Origin: Linnemannia hyalina
Taxonomy: Eukaryota > Mortierellomycota > Mortierellomycetes > Mortierellales > Mortierellaceae
Direction of reading: 5' to 3'
Length of the DNA stretch: 44,779 nt
Assembly: GCA_019671135.1 (NCBI GenBank)
Contig: JAHRHY010000040.1
Location: 1 to 44,779, forward strand
A program made the translations under genes and the position numbers. Of this stretch, positions 12,757-24,528 are shown in pieces (position 1 is the stretch's first letter; every line of letters starts with the position of its first letter). The notes beneath the pieces were generated by a model. It had not been told where the DNA came from. It did not search any database and saw nothing but the letters and a program-made list of their open reading frames with translations.

Positions 12757-13008
12757 CCCGCCCTTACTTTCGTATCCTAGCCGCAAGGCGACGGACGAGC
12801 CTTGCGTAACCCTGATCTTTCTTAGAGAAGGGTCTAGCAATGCGAGCCTTTGGTACTTGAAATTCCTTGACGATACTTCCTATCTCGATCTCCCTTACCT
12901 TCCTTGGATTAACTGGGTCTCATCAGTTGCCTTCGGTTCGCTCATCAATACGATAACCCGAAGGTAATCTTCTTGATTTCGTCTCATCTCTTCGCCCGAG
13001 AGTTTTTT
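12757..13008. other. GC-rich insert between 28-bp direct repeats (second copy)
   Basis: Mirror of 27610-27860, bracketed by the direct repeats 12723-12750 and 13064-13091 (27 of 28 bases the same). Confidence 0.6.
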
Positions 13009-13399
13009 ATAAAAGAATATAAAAAACAAACAGGCTAGAAACAGCGGTTAAGTTTATTAGCTGTATAATTAGATGTATTCATAAAAGTAATCTAAATGAG
13101 TAGGTTATATTCTATAAATTGATTAACACCCGTCCTCAATAAAAAATATGAGCAAAAATGTTTATTTATAAAACCCCCACCGGAGGGTGGAGTAAGTAAT
13201 GTTTTGTCCCCTTCCGGGCGTTAAAGATAAGAGTAATTTTAAAGATTCTGCCCTTGGGCTGAATCACCCTGCGGGAGATTCTTTAATATTTTTCTGAATA
13301 GAAAATAGATAGACTATAGTTTTTAAGAAAACACTTATACTTAAAACTTTTTTAAACCTCTTTAACAGTGGGGGGAGTTTGTTATATTACTCTTTGTAA
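13009..13399. other. Downstream region of orf272 (second copy)
   Basis: Mirror of 27216-27609. It holds the cassette repeat at 13117-13173 and the GC hairpins at about 13180-13285. Confidence 0.6.
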
Positions 13400-14218
13400 T
13401 TAACTGGATTGGGTTAAGAAATTAAGTAAAAACAATAAGAATATTGTAGCACTTATTAAATTGAAATACCCTAAGATAGAGAACCCATATACATAAAACT
13501 TGTATGTTTTTTCTAATATTAAAATAATTGTCTCAATAACTTTATATATTGAAGGATAATCTTTTAAATATAATAAAATTCTAGAAGAATTTCTTATTAT
13601 AATTGTTCGTATTAGAATAAAATTGAAACATTGAATACCAAAAATTAACATTAAGATACTAACTGATAATAAAGCCAAATCAGGATTATCTGATAATGGA
13701 GCTATATTATAAAAAGGGTTAAAAATAACTTCACCTACTTCTAATGGACAATCTACTGTAGCAGATTGTATAGCATTATTAGTTGTTGTAGTATTTTGAT
13801 TAACATCAACAGCTGGTTGTCCTATTGTTACATTGAAATAAGGACCTCTAGGACCTAGTCTTTGACCAATAATGTGTATACCTAACCCAAATAAACCTCC
13901 TGTTATAATTAGTGAAAGGCCTAATGTGCCTTTTGCAAGGGCACTACCTGCGTATACCGTATTGAGATATGGTAGCATTCTAGCTCCAGCGTAAGCACCA
14001 TAAAGGGTTGCGCCAGAAAGACCTAGACTTCCAACTAACTTACCTAACTGTCTAGGAGAAGTTTGTACTGTAATAGGTGTATCCAAGATAGGGTTAAGTA
14101 CTTCTGGATTATTTTCAACTTGATCTGCACAATAAGCTATATTACAGTTATAGAATAAAACTAACACACTAATAAAAATAATGAACAAATAATAAAATAA
14201 TTTTGAGCTTGCTAACAT
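13400..14218 (-). CDS. orf272, membrane protein with PLEVGE motif (second copy)
   Basis: Same protein as the copy at 26397-27215, with no amino-acid change. Direct repeats at 13117-13173 and 14385-14440 lie on either side. Confidence 0.85.
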   Translation of the reverse strand: MLASSKLFYYLFIIFISVLVLFYNCNIAYCADQVENNPEVLNPILDTPITVQTSPRQLGKLVGSLGLSGATLYGAYAGARMLPYLNTVYAGSALAKGTLGLSLIITGGLFGLGIHIIGQRLGPRGPYFNVTIGQPAVDVNQNTTTTNNAIQSATVDCPLEVGEVIFNPFYNIAPLSDNPDLALLSVSILMLIFGIQCFNFILIRTIIIRNSSRILLYLKDYPSIYKVIETIILILEKTYKFYVYGFSILGYFNLISATIFLLFLLNFLTQSS

Positions 14219-14554
14219 TTACTTGATATAATGACCTGTCAATTAAGACATGTCTTGTATTAAACTATCTTTTAATCAATTCTTGTTATTTATACTTTCC
14301 CGTTTATAAATCTTATAGACCGCTTATTTTTAATTAGACAAAAAGTCTAATTTACACCCCCTACAATCAGCCCTATATCCTATTAATTGATTAACACCCG
14401 CTCTCAATAAAAATACGAGCAAAAATGTTTATTTATAAAATCTCGGGGAGGTGGAGTAAACAAAGTAAATCTAAACACTTTTCAAGTTATTATAAATATT
14501 TATCAAGACGGCTTAAAATATTACTAAACGTATATAAAATAGACGACTATTTAT
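14219..14554. other. Leader region of orf272 (second copy)
   Basis: Mirror of 26061-26396; holds the orf272 leader near the ATG and the upstream cassette repeat at 14385-14440. Confidence 0.5.
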
Positions 14555-14623
14555 AACACAATAGCTTAATGTAAAGCTCTCTGCTCATAACGGAGGATGG
14601 AAGTTCAATTCTTCCTTGTTTTA
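14555..14623 (+). tRNA. trnM: tRNA-Met (CAT), elongator-like, second copy
   Basis: Acceptor AACACAA/TTGTTTT with one C-T mismatch, D stem GCTT/AAGC, anticodon arm CTCTG-CTCATAA-CGGAG, T arm GGAAG-TTCAATT-CTTCC. See 25992-26060. Confidence 0.8.
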
Positions 14624-15000
14624 ATAAAATAATAACCCTTATATTAGGACTAAAACATATTATTTTTTACCATATAATATACAGAATTTGTATATTATTA
14701 ATTTGTTTATTTTTAAAAGTTAAACAAGATTTAGCTTGAAGGTTATTATTGCTTTGCTTATAATAGCTTAAAGTATTTTGTATCGAGCTCTCATTTAACT
14801 AGTATGATTTACCCATTTTCTGGCTTATCATTTCTTATTATCGATACTAAGAAGAAGGAGATGTAACTTTATATGATGTAATCTACTCTGAGATGTTAAA
14901 GACGGCTGGCACCCTTACCTTTCTCTTGGATTCTTTGCTAACCTTAATTTAATACAATCATATTACCTGTAACCAGTCGGAGATTAAACATAAAAACAAA
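14624..15000. other. Region upstream of orf361 (second copy)
   Basis: Mirror of 25615-25991. AT-rich, with some short inverted repeats; no gene is seen. Confidence 0.5.
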
Positions 15001-16086
15001 ATGACTTACTTATTTTTCAAACTTAAATACACTGTAGCTTTAAATCCCACAATTAAAGCAACTTTTAATTCATTTATGGGACTATCCCTTCTATCAACAA
15101 TCTTATTATTTTTATTTACCTTATTTTTTATTGATTATAACACACAAATATTAGGAGAATTATTTCAAGTAACAAGAATCAATAAATCTTTTGAAATACT
15201 CTTATCTTTTGTACCTATAATATATCCTAATGTAGCTTCTAACAAATCACGAATTTTATCAGAAAATAAAGGCAAAGCTGCAATTTATCAGTGGAAACAT
15301 AAAGAATCGGGTAAAATTTATATAGGAAGTGCTTTTGATTTAACTAAACGATTTTCACTTTATTACTCTAAAAATTATTTAGAGAAAAATAAAAGTTATA
15401 TAAACAGAGCTATTCTTTTGCATGGCTATTCTTTATTTAGCTTGACTATTTTGGAGTACGTTGGTATTAGTGATCTTTCAAAAGAAGAAGCAAGAAAATT
15501 AATATTAGAACGGGAACAAGATTATATTAATATTCTTAAACCTGAGTATAATATTAACCCTACAGCTGGATCTAGCTTAGGGGCTCTACATACTGAGCAA
15601 GCTAAAGCTTTAATTAGTGAAGCCCTTAAAGGTGAAAATCATCCAATGTATGGTAAAACTCATACACCTGACACTCTAGCTAAATTCTCTGGTGAGAATA
15701 ATCATTTTTTTGGTAAAACTCATACTGTTGAGGCTAAAGTAAAAATGAGTGAAGCCAAAACTGGTAGTAATCATCCTTTATTTGGAATAAGAAGTGAAGA
15801 TCACCCAATGTACGGTAAAAAACATTCTGCTGAGGCTTTAATAAGAATGAGTGAAGCTCGTAAAGGAATGATTGTAACAGAAGAACATAAGCAAAAATCT
15901 CGAAATCTATGTCAAAAAAAGTTTTTTGTTTATTCTAGTTCTACTCCTACAATTCTTCAGCATGAATTTGGATCTTATACAGAAGCAGCGAAACATTTTA
16001 ATTGTAATATTATGACGATATCCAAATATATCAAGAGTGAAAAATTATATCTAAATCAGTGGATATTAATTTCATCAAAGAAATAA
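15001..16086 (+). CDS. orf361, GIY-YIG endonuclease with NUMOD repeats (second copy)
   Basis: Same gene as 24529-25614. Near codon 298 one A is missing (about 15890) and about 40 bases later one T is extra (about 15924), so a short stretch near residues 298-308 is misread and the frame recovers. The other copy gives the expected NUMOD1 start here, so this copy likely holds two compensating errors. Confidence 0.9.
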   Translation: MTYLFFKLKYTVALNPTIKATFNSFMGLSLLSTILLFLFTLFFIDYNTQILGELFQVTRINKSFEILLSFVPIIYPNVASNKSRILSENKGKAAIYQWKHKESGKIYIGSAFDLTKRFSLYYSKNYLEKNKSYINRAILLHGYSLFSLTILEYVGISDLSKEEARKLILEREQDYINILKPEYNINPTAGSSLGALHTEQAKALISEALKGENHPMYGKTHTPDTLAKFSGENNHFFGKTHTVEAKVKMSEAKTGSNHPLFGIRSEDHPMYGKKHSAEALIRMSEARKGMIVTEEHKQKSRNLCQKKFFVYSSSTPTILQHEFGSYTEAAKHFNCNIMTISKYIKSEKLYLNQWILISSKK

Positions 16087-16410
16087 ATGACTATCATAAT
16101 AATAGGGATTGTATATTATATGCTCCTAAGTTATTAAGTTAGATAAAAAATCTAACCACCCCCCCTTGATTCAGGGTTGAATAAGTTAAGTGAATTAAGA
16201 ACCCTCGTCCTATTAAAAAATTGTTTGTGTAAATAGTATTAATAAAATTGTTTGTGTAAATGGTATTAATATAAAATTATAACCCTTCCGGGCGTTATTG
16301 ATAAGATAATTTTCAAGATTATAAATATTTAGATACTAGATGGCTTAAAATATTACTATTCTTACACCTCTTAGCTAACAAAAAAGTTAACTATCCCTAT
16401 CTGTTAAGAT
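16087..16410. other. Spacer between orf361 and rnl (second copy)
   Basis: Mirror of 24206-24528. It contains a tandem pair of about 27 bp (16219-16273, core ATTGTTTGTGTAAAT) and a G/C run followed by a short hairpin near 16140-16168. Confidence 0.6.
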
Positions 16411-19400
16411 AATTGGGTAGCCTATCAAAGCAATAGTCTATTGCTAATTTTATTTCCTTTACATTCAAAGAATGTAAGGAAAAGAATAATTCATAGCTCT
16501 GTTTCCTACTTATATGCTTTCAGTAGTTATCATTTATGCACATAGCTTTCCAGCCATGCATTCATTTATTTTAATGTTATACAACTGGTAAACCATAGGT
16601 GCACTTAATCTGGTCCTTGCGTACTAAGATAAACTGCTATTCTTATTCTAACTCCTACAGTAGATATAATCAATACTGATTCACATCGTATTAAACCCAA
16701 CTCACGTACCTTTTTACTCGACGAACAGTCGAACCCTTGGGAGCAACTACAACCCCCAGGAAAAGATGAGTCGACATCGAGGTGCCGGACCACTGAGTCA
16801 ATATGGACTCTCGTCAGTGACTAGCCTGTTATCCCTAGAGTAACTTTTATCAGTTGTGCGATAGCCATTCCATAATGAAACTATCGGATCACTATGACCC
16901 GCTTACGCGTCTGTTCGACTTTTTTGTCTTACAGTTAAGCTTGTTTATACCATTACGCTTAATTAGGTTATCATAAACCCATTGGTTTCCATCCAATTTA
17001 AACAAACCTTTGTACTTCTCAGATACTATTTATGAGAATCCCGCCCCAGGTAAACTGCCAATTAATCATTTTCCCTTTGGGGTACCTTTATAAACAATAT
17101 TATTTATAAAATTTTCCAGGTCCTTGACAAAGCCAAGGAAGAATATTCAATAAACTTTATATATTTCAACCTATAAGATCCTGAAAGTCAAAGACCTTTA
17201 GGACCTTTACCTAAAAGGTACAAGGAAGGGGCAATATAAAGATTGAATACTATCTTAGTTAATTTTATATTAAGTTAAGGGCTCTCAGTTTTGTTTAATC
17301 AACTACCTTATTGCTGTATCTTAATAAAAAATTAACAATAATTAACTACAGTAAAGCTTCATAGGGTCTTCGTGTCTAGCTGTAGGTAAACCGCATCATC
17401 ACGGTTAGTTCAATTTCACTGAGTCTCTCCTGGAGACAGTTGAAGTATCGTTAAACCATTCATGCACGTCGGCAATTATCCGACTAGGTATTTCGCTACC
17501 TTAGGACTGTCATAGTTACAGCCGCTATTGACCAATGTTTGATTTTTGATCGTTAAACCAAAAAATTTATACGTTTGGCATTGAGCAGGTATCACCACTT
17601 TATACATCCATTATTATGTTGGCAAAGTGCTGTGTTTTTAGTAAAACAGTCGTACCTCACATTTATGTGCCAGCCATCAAATTACACCACTGCGTGGTAT
17701 AATTCAATAGCCACTCTTTCTTTCGAAATTACAGAGTTATTTTGCCTAGTTCCTTCAGGAGAGTTCTCTCAACACCTTAGTATATTCTACCTGCCTACCA
17801 GTGTCGGTTTAGAGTACGGTATATTTTATATTATTTTTTTCCTGTATAAATAAAAAGAATAAATCAATCCCTAGAGCTTTAAACTCCTTTGGACTCTTTA
17901 GAGCCTTAATTAATTTACTCTCTATTAAATATATTTATAATAAATTCCTCATCAATCAAAGCTTTCGCTTATATTCTTAGAGACCGTTTAACCCATAGCA
18001 ATTTAATTTTTTCTATGGAACCCTTAGGCATTCGGTGAAGCATATTTTAATGCTTTTGCGTTACTCATGTCAGCATAATCTCTACTATTATGTCAAGGTA
18101 ATTAAAAAATTACCCTTCATTTCCATTTATAGTATGTTCTGCTACCCAGCAAATTTTTATAACGGTTCACTAGGAACCACCTACACTGATTTATCAGAGA
18201 GGTATACTATTAATATTATTTTGCAGATAGAACATCGGTAAAATACTTTAGACCCGTTAAATTATTGGTGCATCATATATTAAAAAAGACCATTGAGCAT
18301 TTACGCTTTCTCTAAATGATTGCTGCCTCCAAGCCTACATAATGGATGTTTTCTATACGACACTACCTTATATTCACTTAGTATTTATTTAGGGACCTTA
18401 GTTACTATTCTGGGCTCTTCCCCATTCGACTATCGGCCTTAGCACCCATAGTCTGACCCTATATCTTGAATTTATAACCATTGGTTTGATTGCCTTCAGT
18501 GGATAGAATCATAATAATCCCCCCCATTAAATATAAATTGCATTTTTAATGCAATCCCATTTGTCAAAGACAAATGGATTGCTAAAACAGAGCACTACTT
18601 GCTATAATTCAAATATAGATCCTACCTAAATAGGTGTCGCAGTAATACCAGCTATCTCCAGGTAAGATTAGCCTTTCACTCCCTACCAACAGCTCATCCA
18701 GTACTATTGCAACAGTAGTTGGTTCGGTCTCTACACTGGCCATGGTAAGATCACCTGGTTTCGGGTCTTATATATAGTACTTTCCTCATAAATTACAAAA
18801 GGCCGGCCCTAAACCAAGCCAAATAATATATGATCGCTTTTCACTAAGTATTATTAAAATAATTCTATCCCAATTTAAAAATGGGTAGGACTTTTAATTT
18901 TTTACTTGCACTACCTATAAACTCCCCCCCGTGCTGACCCCCATGATGCAAAAGGTACGTCGTCATACATTTTATTTGTTTCATACTCCGACTGCTTATA
19001 AGATTATTGATTTCAGGATCTATTTCACCAGTTATCTACTTGCTTTTCAACGTTCCCTCACGGTACTATTCACTATCGCTCAATGATTCATATTAGCCTT
19101 AGAGGAATGGTTCCCCTAATTCAGACAGATTATCTTCCATTCTTACTTTTTTTATTTAAATTATGCTTCATCCCTTTCGGAAATGTGTATCCCTCGGTTA
19201 AAGGGTGCATAATTATCTGTTATAATTATTCAAGGTTTCACTTGAATGAACAGATTATAATTTAATTATTACGGGACTATCACCCTCTTTGGTATATTTC
19301 ACTTCCAGAAATTTCATTAATCCCAAAAGCATCTATACGATACCAGGAAGAAATTAATTATTCAATAATTAAATTATATATATTAGCCAGCTTTATGCCG

Positions 19401-19626
19401 GCAGGCTTATCTGTTTTCGCTCACCACTACTAGCAGAATCTCAGTTGATTTTTTTTCCTCTTATTACTTAGATGTTTCAGTTCATAAGGTTGTTTATTTA
19501 TTTAAAAATTTTGGTTTCCCATAGGATAATCCTAGATTTAGCTAAGCTTGAAATTATTAGCTAGGATATTTGGTATTTATACCCTCCTTTATAATCATTG
19601 GCTAGTCATCCTCAATTAATCTCTTT
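16411..19626 (-). rRNA. rnl: Large subunit rRNA (second copy)
   Basis: Mirror of 20990-24205, with approximate ends. It differs from that copy at several highly conserved places. At 18921-18945 a run of C and a changed CGTGCTGACCCCC replace the conserved GGTCAGCGAG segment, and 18633-18652 differs from the conserved CTGCGAAACC. These make this arm the less reliable rnl sequence. Confidence 0.9.
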
Positions 19627-20128
19627 ATTATCTTGAAATTATTTTACATATCAATACTGTTATTTTTTTTTTACATTGTTATTGACCTTTTCTTCTTTAT
19701 AGCTACTTATTACTAAATAGCCCTACTTATAATGAAGCTGAACCAAATAGTATCTTTCAGAATAGATAATTTATCGGATTATGAACTGCATAGAGGGGCC
19801 CAGTGAAACAACATTTAGAATATTTATTACCCCCCGCCTCGGATTAACCTCGTAGAGGGGGCCCCAGTTAAGCTTCCCGGAGGGAATCTCTCCGAGAGGC
19901 ATCGTTTATTAAAAATAAACTTAGCTGGTACCTTCAATTCCAGCGGCCCTCTCTTCTCCAAAGGAGCCAGTATATTACGAAAACTGTTACTATACTAGAA
20001 TGGCCATATAAATAATAAAGCGGGCAATTAAAACTAACCGGATAAACGTAAATAACAAGAATTGATTAAAAGATTTAAGTTTTTATCCAAATCATGTTTA
20101 TTAACATGATATTATATATAATATTACA
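19627..20128. other. AT-rich region with GC clusters upstream of rnl (second copy)
   Basis: Mirror of about 20512-20989: GC hairpin clusters at 19830-19975 and part of the orf272-type leader at about 20048-20080. Confidence 0.5.
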
Positions 20129-20305
20129 ATGTTAGCATTCGTGAATGACTTAAGTACATTAAATTGTACTTTTTATTAATATATTTGAGATTCTTCCTAT
20201 TTCTTCATCCGAAATTACTCTATAATCTACTATAGTCCAATTAAAATTTATAATAATGCAGATATTATGAACAAGATATCAAAGAATTATAAAAAGGCGG
20301 GTATC
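20129..20305 (+). pseudogene. 5' fragment of a GIY-YIG ORF cut by fold B (left arm)
   Basis: Mirror of 20311-20511 with more indels. The segment NYKKAG can still be read, but the GIY motif is garbled by missing bases near 20299. It begins with ATG 20129-20131. Confidence 0.55.
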
Positions 20306-20310
20306 AGATG

Positions 20311-20511
20311 ATTATGAACCCATCTGTATACACCCGCCTTTTTATAATTCTCTTTAATGATATCTTGTTTCATAATATCTGCATTATTATAAATTTTAAT
20401 TGGAACTATAGTAGATTATAGAGTAATTTCGGATGAAGAAATAGGAAGAATCTCAAATATATTAATAAAAGTACAATTTAATGTACTTAAGTCATTCACG
20501 AATGCTAACAT
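20311..20511 (-). pseudogene. 5' fragment of a GIY-YIG endonuclease ORF cut by fold B
   Basis: A reading frame starts with ATG at 20509-20511 (MLAFVND...), meets TAA at 20416-20418, and stays open in the same frame from 20415 to 20311. This second part reads PIKIYNNADIMKQ... and ends KKAGVYRWVHN. That ending is the first strand of a GIY-YIG domain: the GIY triplet (here GVY) followed by RWVHN, preceded by the usual acidic and polar lead-in. The expected K-x-YIG part never comes, because the sequence folds back on itself directly after VHN. The gene is thus a fragment with one internal stop and a 3' end lost to the fold. It has the same leader as orf272, placed about 40 bases upstream of its ATG (20552-20589). 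Confidence 0.65.
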
Positions 20512-20551
20512 TGTAATATTATATATAATATCATGTTAATTAAAACATGAT

Positions 20552-20589
20552 TTGTATAAAACTATCTTTTAATCAATTCTTGTTATTTA
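20552..20589 (-). promoter_or_regulatory. Leader shared with orf272
   Basis: This stretch matches 26322-26370 upstream of orf272 almost base for base (core AACAAGAATTGATTAAAAGA). It points to the GIY-YIG fragment at 20311-20511. In both genes the following coding sequence starts with ATGTTAGCA. A partly degraded mirror copy is at 20048-20080. A promoter, processing or translation signal are all possible. Confidence 0.45.
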
Positions 20590-20989
20590 CGTTTATCCGG
20601 TTAGTTTTTAATTGCCCCTTTATTATTTATTGTCCATTCTAGTATAGTAACAGTTTTCGTAATACTGGCTCCTTTGGAGAAGAGAGGGCCGCTGGAATTG
20701 AAGGTACCAGCTAAGTTTATTTTTAATAAACGATGCATCTCGGAGAGATTCCCTCCGGGAAGCTTAACTGGGGCCCCCTCTACGAGGTTAATCCGAGGCG
20801 GGGGGTAATAAATATTCTAAAATGTTGTTTCACTGGGCCCCTCTATGCAGTTCATAATCCGATAAATTATCTATTCTGAAAGATACTATTTGGTTCAGCT
20901 TCATTATAAGTAGGGCTATTTAGTAATAAGTAGCTATAAAGAAGAAAAGGTCAATAAACAATGTAAAAAAAAAATAACAGTATTGATAT
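20590..20989. other. GC-cluster region upstream of rnl
   Basis: The stretch is AT-rich with a dense GC block at about 20640-20800 made of adjoining hairpins, for example CTCGGAGAG next to TCCCTCCGGGA and GGGGCCCCC. No reading frame or tRNA is seen. The rnl promoter could be here, but I found no recognisable fungal mitochondrial promoter consensus. Confidence 0.5.
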
Positions 20990-23900
20990 GTAAAATAATT
21001 TTCAAGATAATAAAGAGATTAATTGAGGATGACTAGCCAATGATTATAAAGGAGGTATAAATACCAAATATCCTAGCTAATAATTTCAAGCTTAGCTAAA
21101 TCTAGGATTATCCTATGGGAAACCAAAAATTTTTAAATAAATAAACAACCTTATGAACTGAAACATCTAAGTAATAAGAGGAAAAAAAATCAACTGAGAT
21201 TCTGCTAGTAGTGGTGAGCGAAAACAGATAAGCCTGCCGGCATAAAGCTGGCTATAATATATAATTTAATTATGAATAATTAATTTCTTCCCTGGTATCG
21301 TATAGATGCTTTTGGGATTAATGAAATTTCTGGAAGTGAAATATACCAAAGAGGGTGATAGTCCCGTAATAATTAAATTATAATCTGTTCATTCAAGGGA
21401 AACCTTGAATAATTATAACAGATAATTATGCACCCTTTAACCGAGGGATACACATTTCCGAAAGGGATGAAGCATAATTTAAATAAAAAAAGTAAGATGG
21501 AAGATAATCTGTCTGAATTAGGGGAACCATCCTCTAAGGCTAAATATGAATCATTGAGCGATAGTGAATAGTACCGTGAGGGAAACGTTGAAAAGCAAGT
21601 AGATAACTGGTGAAATAGATCCTGAATCAATAATCTTATAAGCAGTCGGAGTATGAAACAAATAAAATAGTATGACGACGTACCTTTTGCATCATGGGTC
21701 AGCGAGTTTATAGGTAGTGCAAGTAAAAAATTAAAAGTCTACCCATTTTTAAATTGGGATAGAATTATTTTAATAATACTTAGTGAAAGCGATCATATAT
21801 TATTTGGCTTGGTTTAGGCCGGCCTTTTGTAATTTATGAGGAAAGTACTATATATAAGACCCGAAACCAGGTGATCTTACCATGGCCAGGTGTAAGACCG
21901 AACCAACTACTGTTGCAATAGTACTGGATGAGCTGTGGTAGGGAGTGAAAGGCTAATCTTACCTGGAGATAGCTGGTATTCTGCGAAACCTATTTAGGTA
22001 GGATCTATATTTGAATTATAGCAAGTAGTGCTCTGCTTTTAGCAATCCATTTGTCTTTGACAAATGGGATTGCATTAAAAATGCAATTTATATTTAATGG
22101 GGGGATTATTATGATTCTATCCACTGAAGGCAATCAAACCAATGGTTATAAATTCAAGATATAGGGTCAGACTATGGGTGCTAAGGCCGATAGTCGAATG
22201 GGGAAGAGCCCAGAATAGTAACTAAGGTCCCTAAATAAATACTAAGTGAATATAAGGTAGTGTCGTATAGAAAACATCCATTATGTAGGCTTGGAGGCAG
22301 CAATCATTTAGAGAAAGCGTAAATGCTCAATGGTCTTTTTTAATATATGATGCACCAATAATTTAACGGGTCTAAAGTATTTTACCGATGTTCTATCTGC
22401 AAAATAATATTAATAGTATACCTCTCTGATAATCAGTGTAGGTGGTTCCTAGTGAACCGTTATAAAAATTTGCTGGGTAGCAGAACATACTATAAATGGA
22501 ATGAAGGGTATTTTTTAATTACCTTGACATAATAGTAGAGATTATGCTGACATGAGTAACGCAAAAGCATTAAAATATGCTTCACCGAATGCCTAAGGGT
22601 TCCATAGAAAAATTAAATTGCTATGGGTTAAACGGTCTCTAAGAATATAAGCGAAAGCTTTGATTGATGAGGAATTTATTATAAATATATTTAATAGAGA
22701 GTAAATTAATTAAGGCTCTAAAGAGTCCAAAGGAGTTTAAAGCTCTAGGGATTGATTTATTCTTTTTATTTATACAGGAAAAAATAATATAAAATATACC
22801 GTACTCTAAACCGACACTGGTAGGCAGGTAGAATATACTAAGGTGTTGAGAGAACTCTCCTGAAGGAACTAGGCAAAATAACTCTGTAATTTCGAAAGAA
22901 AGAGTGGCTATTGAATTATACCACGCAGTGGTGTAATTTGATGGCTGGCACATAAATGTGAGGTACGACTGTTTACTAAAAACACAGCACTTTGCCAACA
23001 TAATAATGGATGTATAAAGTGTGATACCTGCTCAATGCCAAACGTATAAATTTTTTGGTTTAACGATCAAAAATCAAACATTGGTCAATAGCGGCTGTAA
23101 CTATGACAGTCCTAAGGTAGCGAAATACCTAGTCGGATAATTGCCGACGTGCATGAATGGTTTAACGATACTTCAACTGTCTCCAGGAGAGACTCAGTGA
23201 AATTGAACTAACCGTGATGATGCGGTTTACCTACAGCTAGACACGAAGACCCTATGAAGCTTTACTGTAGTTAATTATTGTTAATTTTTTATTAAGATAC
23301 AGCAATAAGGTAGTTGATTAAACAAAACTGAGAGCCCTTAACTTAATATAAAATTAACTAAGATAGTATTCAATCTTTATATTGCCCCTTCCTTGTACCT
23401 TTTAGGTAAAGGTCCTAAAGGTCTTTGACTTTCAGGATCTTATAGGTTGAAATATATAAAGTTTATTGAATATTCTTCCTTGGCTTTGTCAAGGACCTGG
23501 AAAATTTTATAAATAATATTGTTTATAAAGGTACCCCAAAGGGAAAATGATTAATTGGCAGTTTACCTGGGGCGGGATTCTCATAAATAGTATCTGAGAA
23601 GTACAAAGGTTTGTTTAAATTGGATGGAAACCAATGGGTTTATGATAACCTAATTAAGCGTAATGGTATAAACAAGCTTAACTGTAAGACAAAAAAGTCG
23701 AACAGACGCGTAAGCGGGTCATAGTGATCCGATAGTTTCATTATGGAATGGCTATCGCACAACTGATAAAAGTTACTCTAGGGATAACAGGCTAGTCACT
23801 GACGAGAGTCCATATTGACTCAGTGGTCCGGCACCTCGATGTCGACTCATCTTTTCCTGGGGGTTGTAGTTGCTCCCAAGGGTTCGACTGTTCGTCGAGT

Positions 23901-24205
23901 AAAAAGGTACGTGAGTTGGGTTTAATACGATGTGAATCAGTATTGATTATATCTACTGTAGGAGTTAGAATAAGAATAGCAGTTTATCTTAGTACGCAAG
24001 GACCAGATTAAGTGCACCTATGGTTTACCAGTTGTATAACATTAAAATAAATGAATGCATGGCTGGAAAGCTATGTGCATAAATGATAACTACTGAAAGC
24101 ATATAAGTAGGAAACAGAGCTATGAATTATTCTTTTCCTTACATTCTTTGAATGTAAAGGAAATAAAATTAGCAATAGACTATTGCTTTGATAGGCTACC
24201 CAATT
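20990..24205 (+). rRNA. rnl: Mitochondrial large subunit rRNA
   Basis: The RNA of the large mitoribosomal subunit, forming the peptidyl-transferase centre. Conserved landmarks are in the right order: GTGGTGAGCGAAA (21211-21223), GGGTCAGCGAG (about 21696-21706), GACAGTCCTAAGGTAGCGAA (23105-23124), CGAAGACCCTATGAAGC (about 23244-23260), GGGATAACAGG (23781-23791) and the sarcin-ricin loop AGTACGCAAGGACC (23991-24004). Spacing between them is continuous, so no intron is visible, although rnl often has introns in fungi. The length of about 3.2 kb suits a fungal mitochondrial LSU. The ends are estimates from conserved helices. Short frames inside, such as 23823-24011, are accidental. Confidence 0.95.
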
Positions 24206-24528
24206 ATCTTAACAGATAGGGATAGTTAACTTTTTTGTTAGCTAAGAGGTGTAAGAATAGTAATATTTTAAGCCATCTAGTATCTAAATATTTATAATCT
24301 TGAAAATTATCTTATCAATAACGCCCGGAAGGGTTATAATTTTATATTAATACCATTTACACAAACAATTTTATTAATACTATTTACACAAACAATTTTT
24401 TAATAGGACGAGGGTTCTTAATTCACTTAACTTATTCAACCCTGAATCAAGGGGGGGTGTTAGATTTTTTATCTAACTTAATAACTTAGGAGCATATAAT
24501 ATACAATCCCTATTATTATGATAGTCAT
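24206..24528. other. Spacer between rnl and orf361 with tandem repeat
   Basis: The two genes face each other here. It contains two adjoining 27-bp repeats (about 24343-24397, core ATTTACACAAACAAT), a GC cluster AACGCCCGGAAGGGTT at about 24320, and a run of seven G followed by TGTTAGA and a hairpin (24449-24480). The G run with the hairpin could be a 3' processing or end signal, but this is a guess. Confidence 0.6.

Larger units (their letters stand above)
1..13525. repeat. Inverted repeat around fold A (arms 1-6774 and 6775-13525)
   Basis: The left arm runs from the end of orf272 through nad4 and cox3 to trnW. The right arm repeats it in reverse complement. In the third copy the same sequence does not stop here but continues past 33814 to fold C. 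At the fold, the left arm stops after the match to 33813 and the right arm resumes at the complement of 33839, so 26 nt (33814-33839) occur in only one arm. Both sides share AATATA at the switch point (6769-6774). The left arm carries many more indels than the right one. This looks like a template switch in an AT-rich stretch; chromosome end is unlikely. Confidence 0.9.

Noticed and set aside
16605..16793. ORF of 62 codons on minus (and its mirror 23823-24011)
   Set aside because: It lies in the most conserved part of domain V/VI of the LSU rRNA; the frame is accidental.
17575..19265. Several ORFs of 60-120 codons (17575-17853, 18035-18241, 19083-19265, and mirrors 21373-21630, 22639-23001)
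   Set aside because: All are inside rnl, antisense or sense, and match conserved rRNA helices.
20281..20345. Fold B as a transcription terminator hairpin
   Set aside because: The pairing does not stop at the stem but goes on for more than 13 kb; the short stem is only the centre of the large palindrome.
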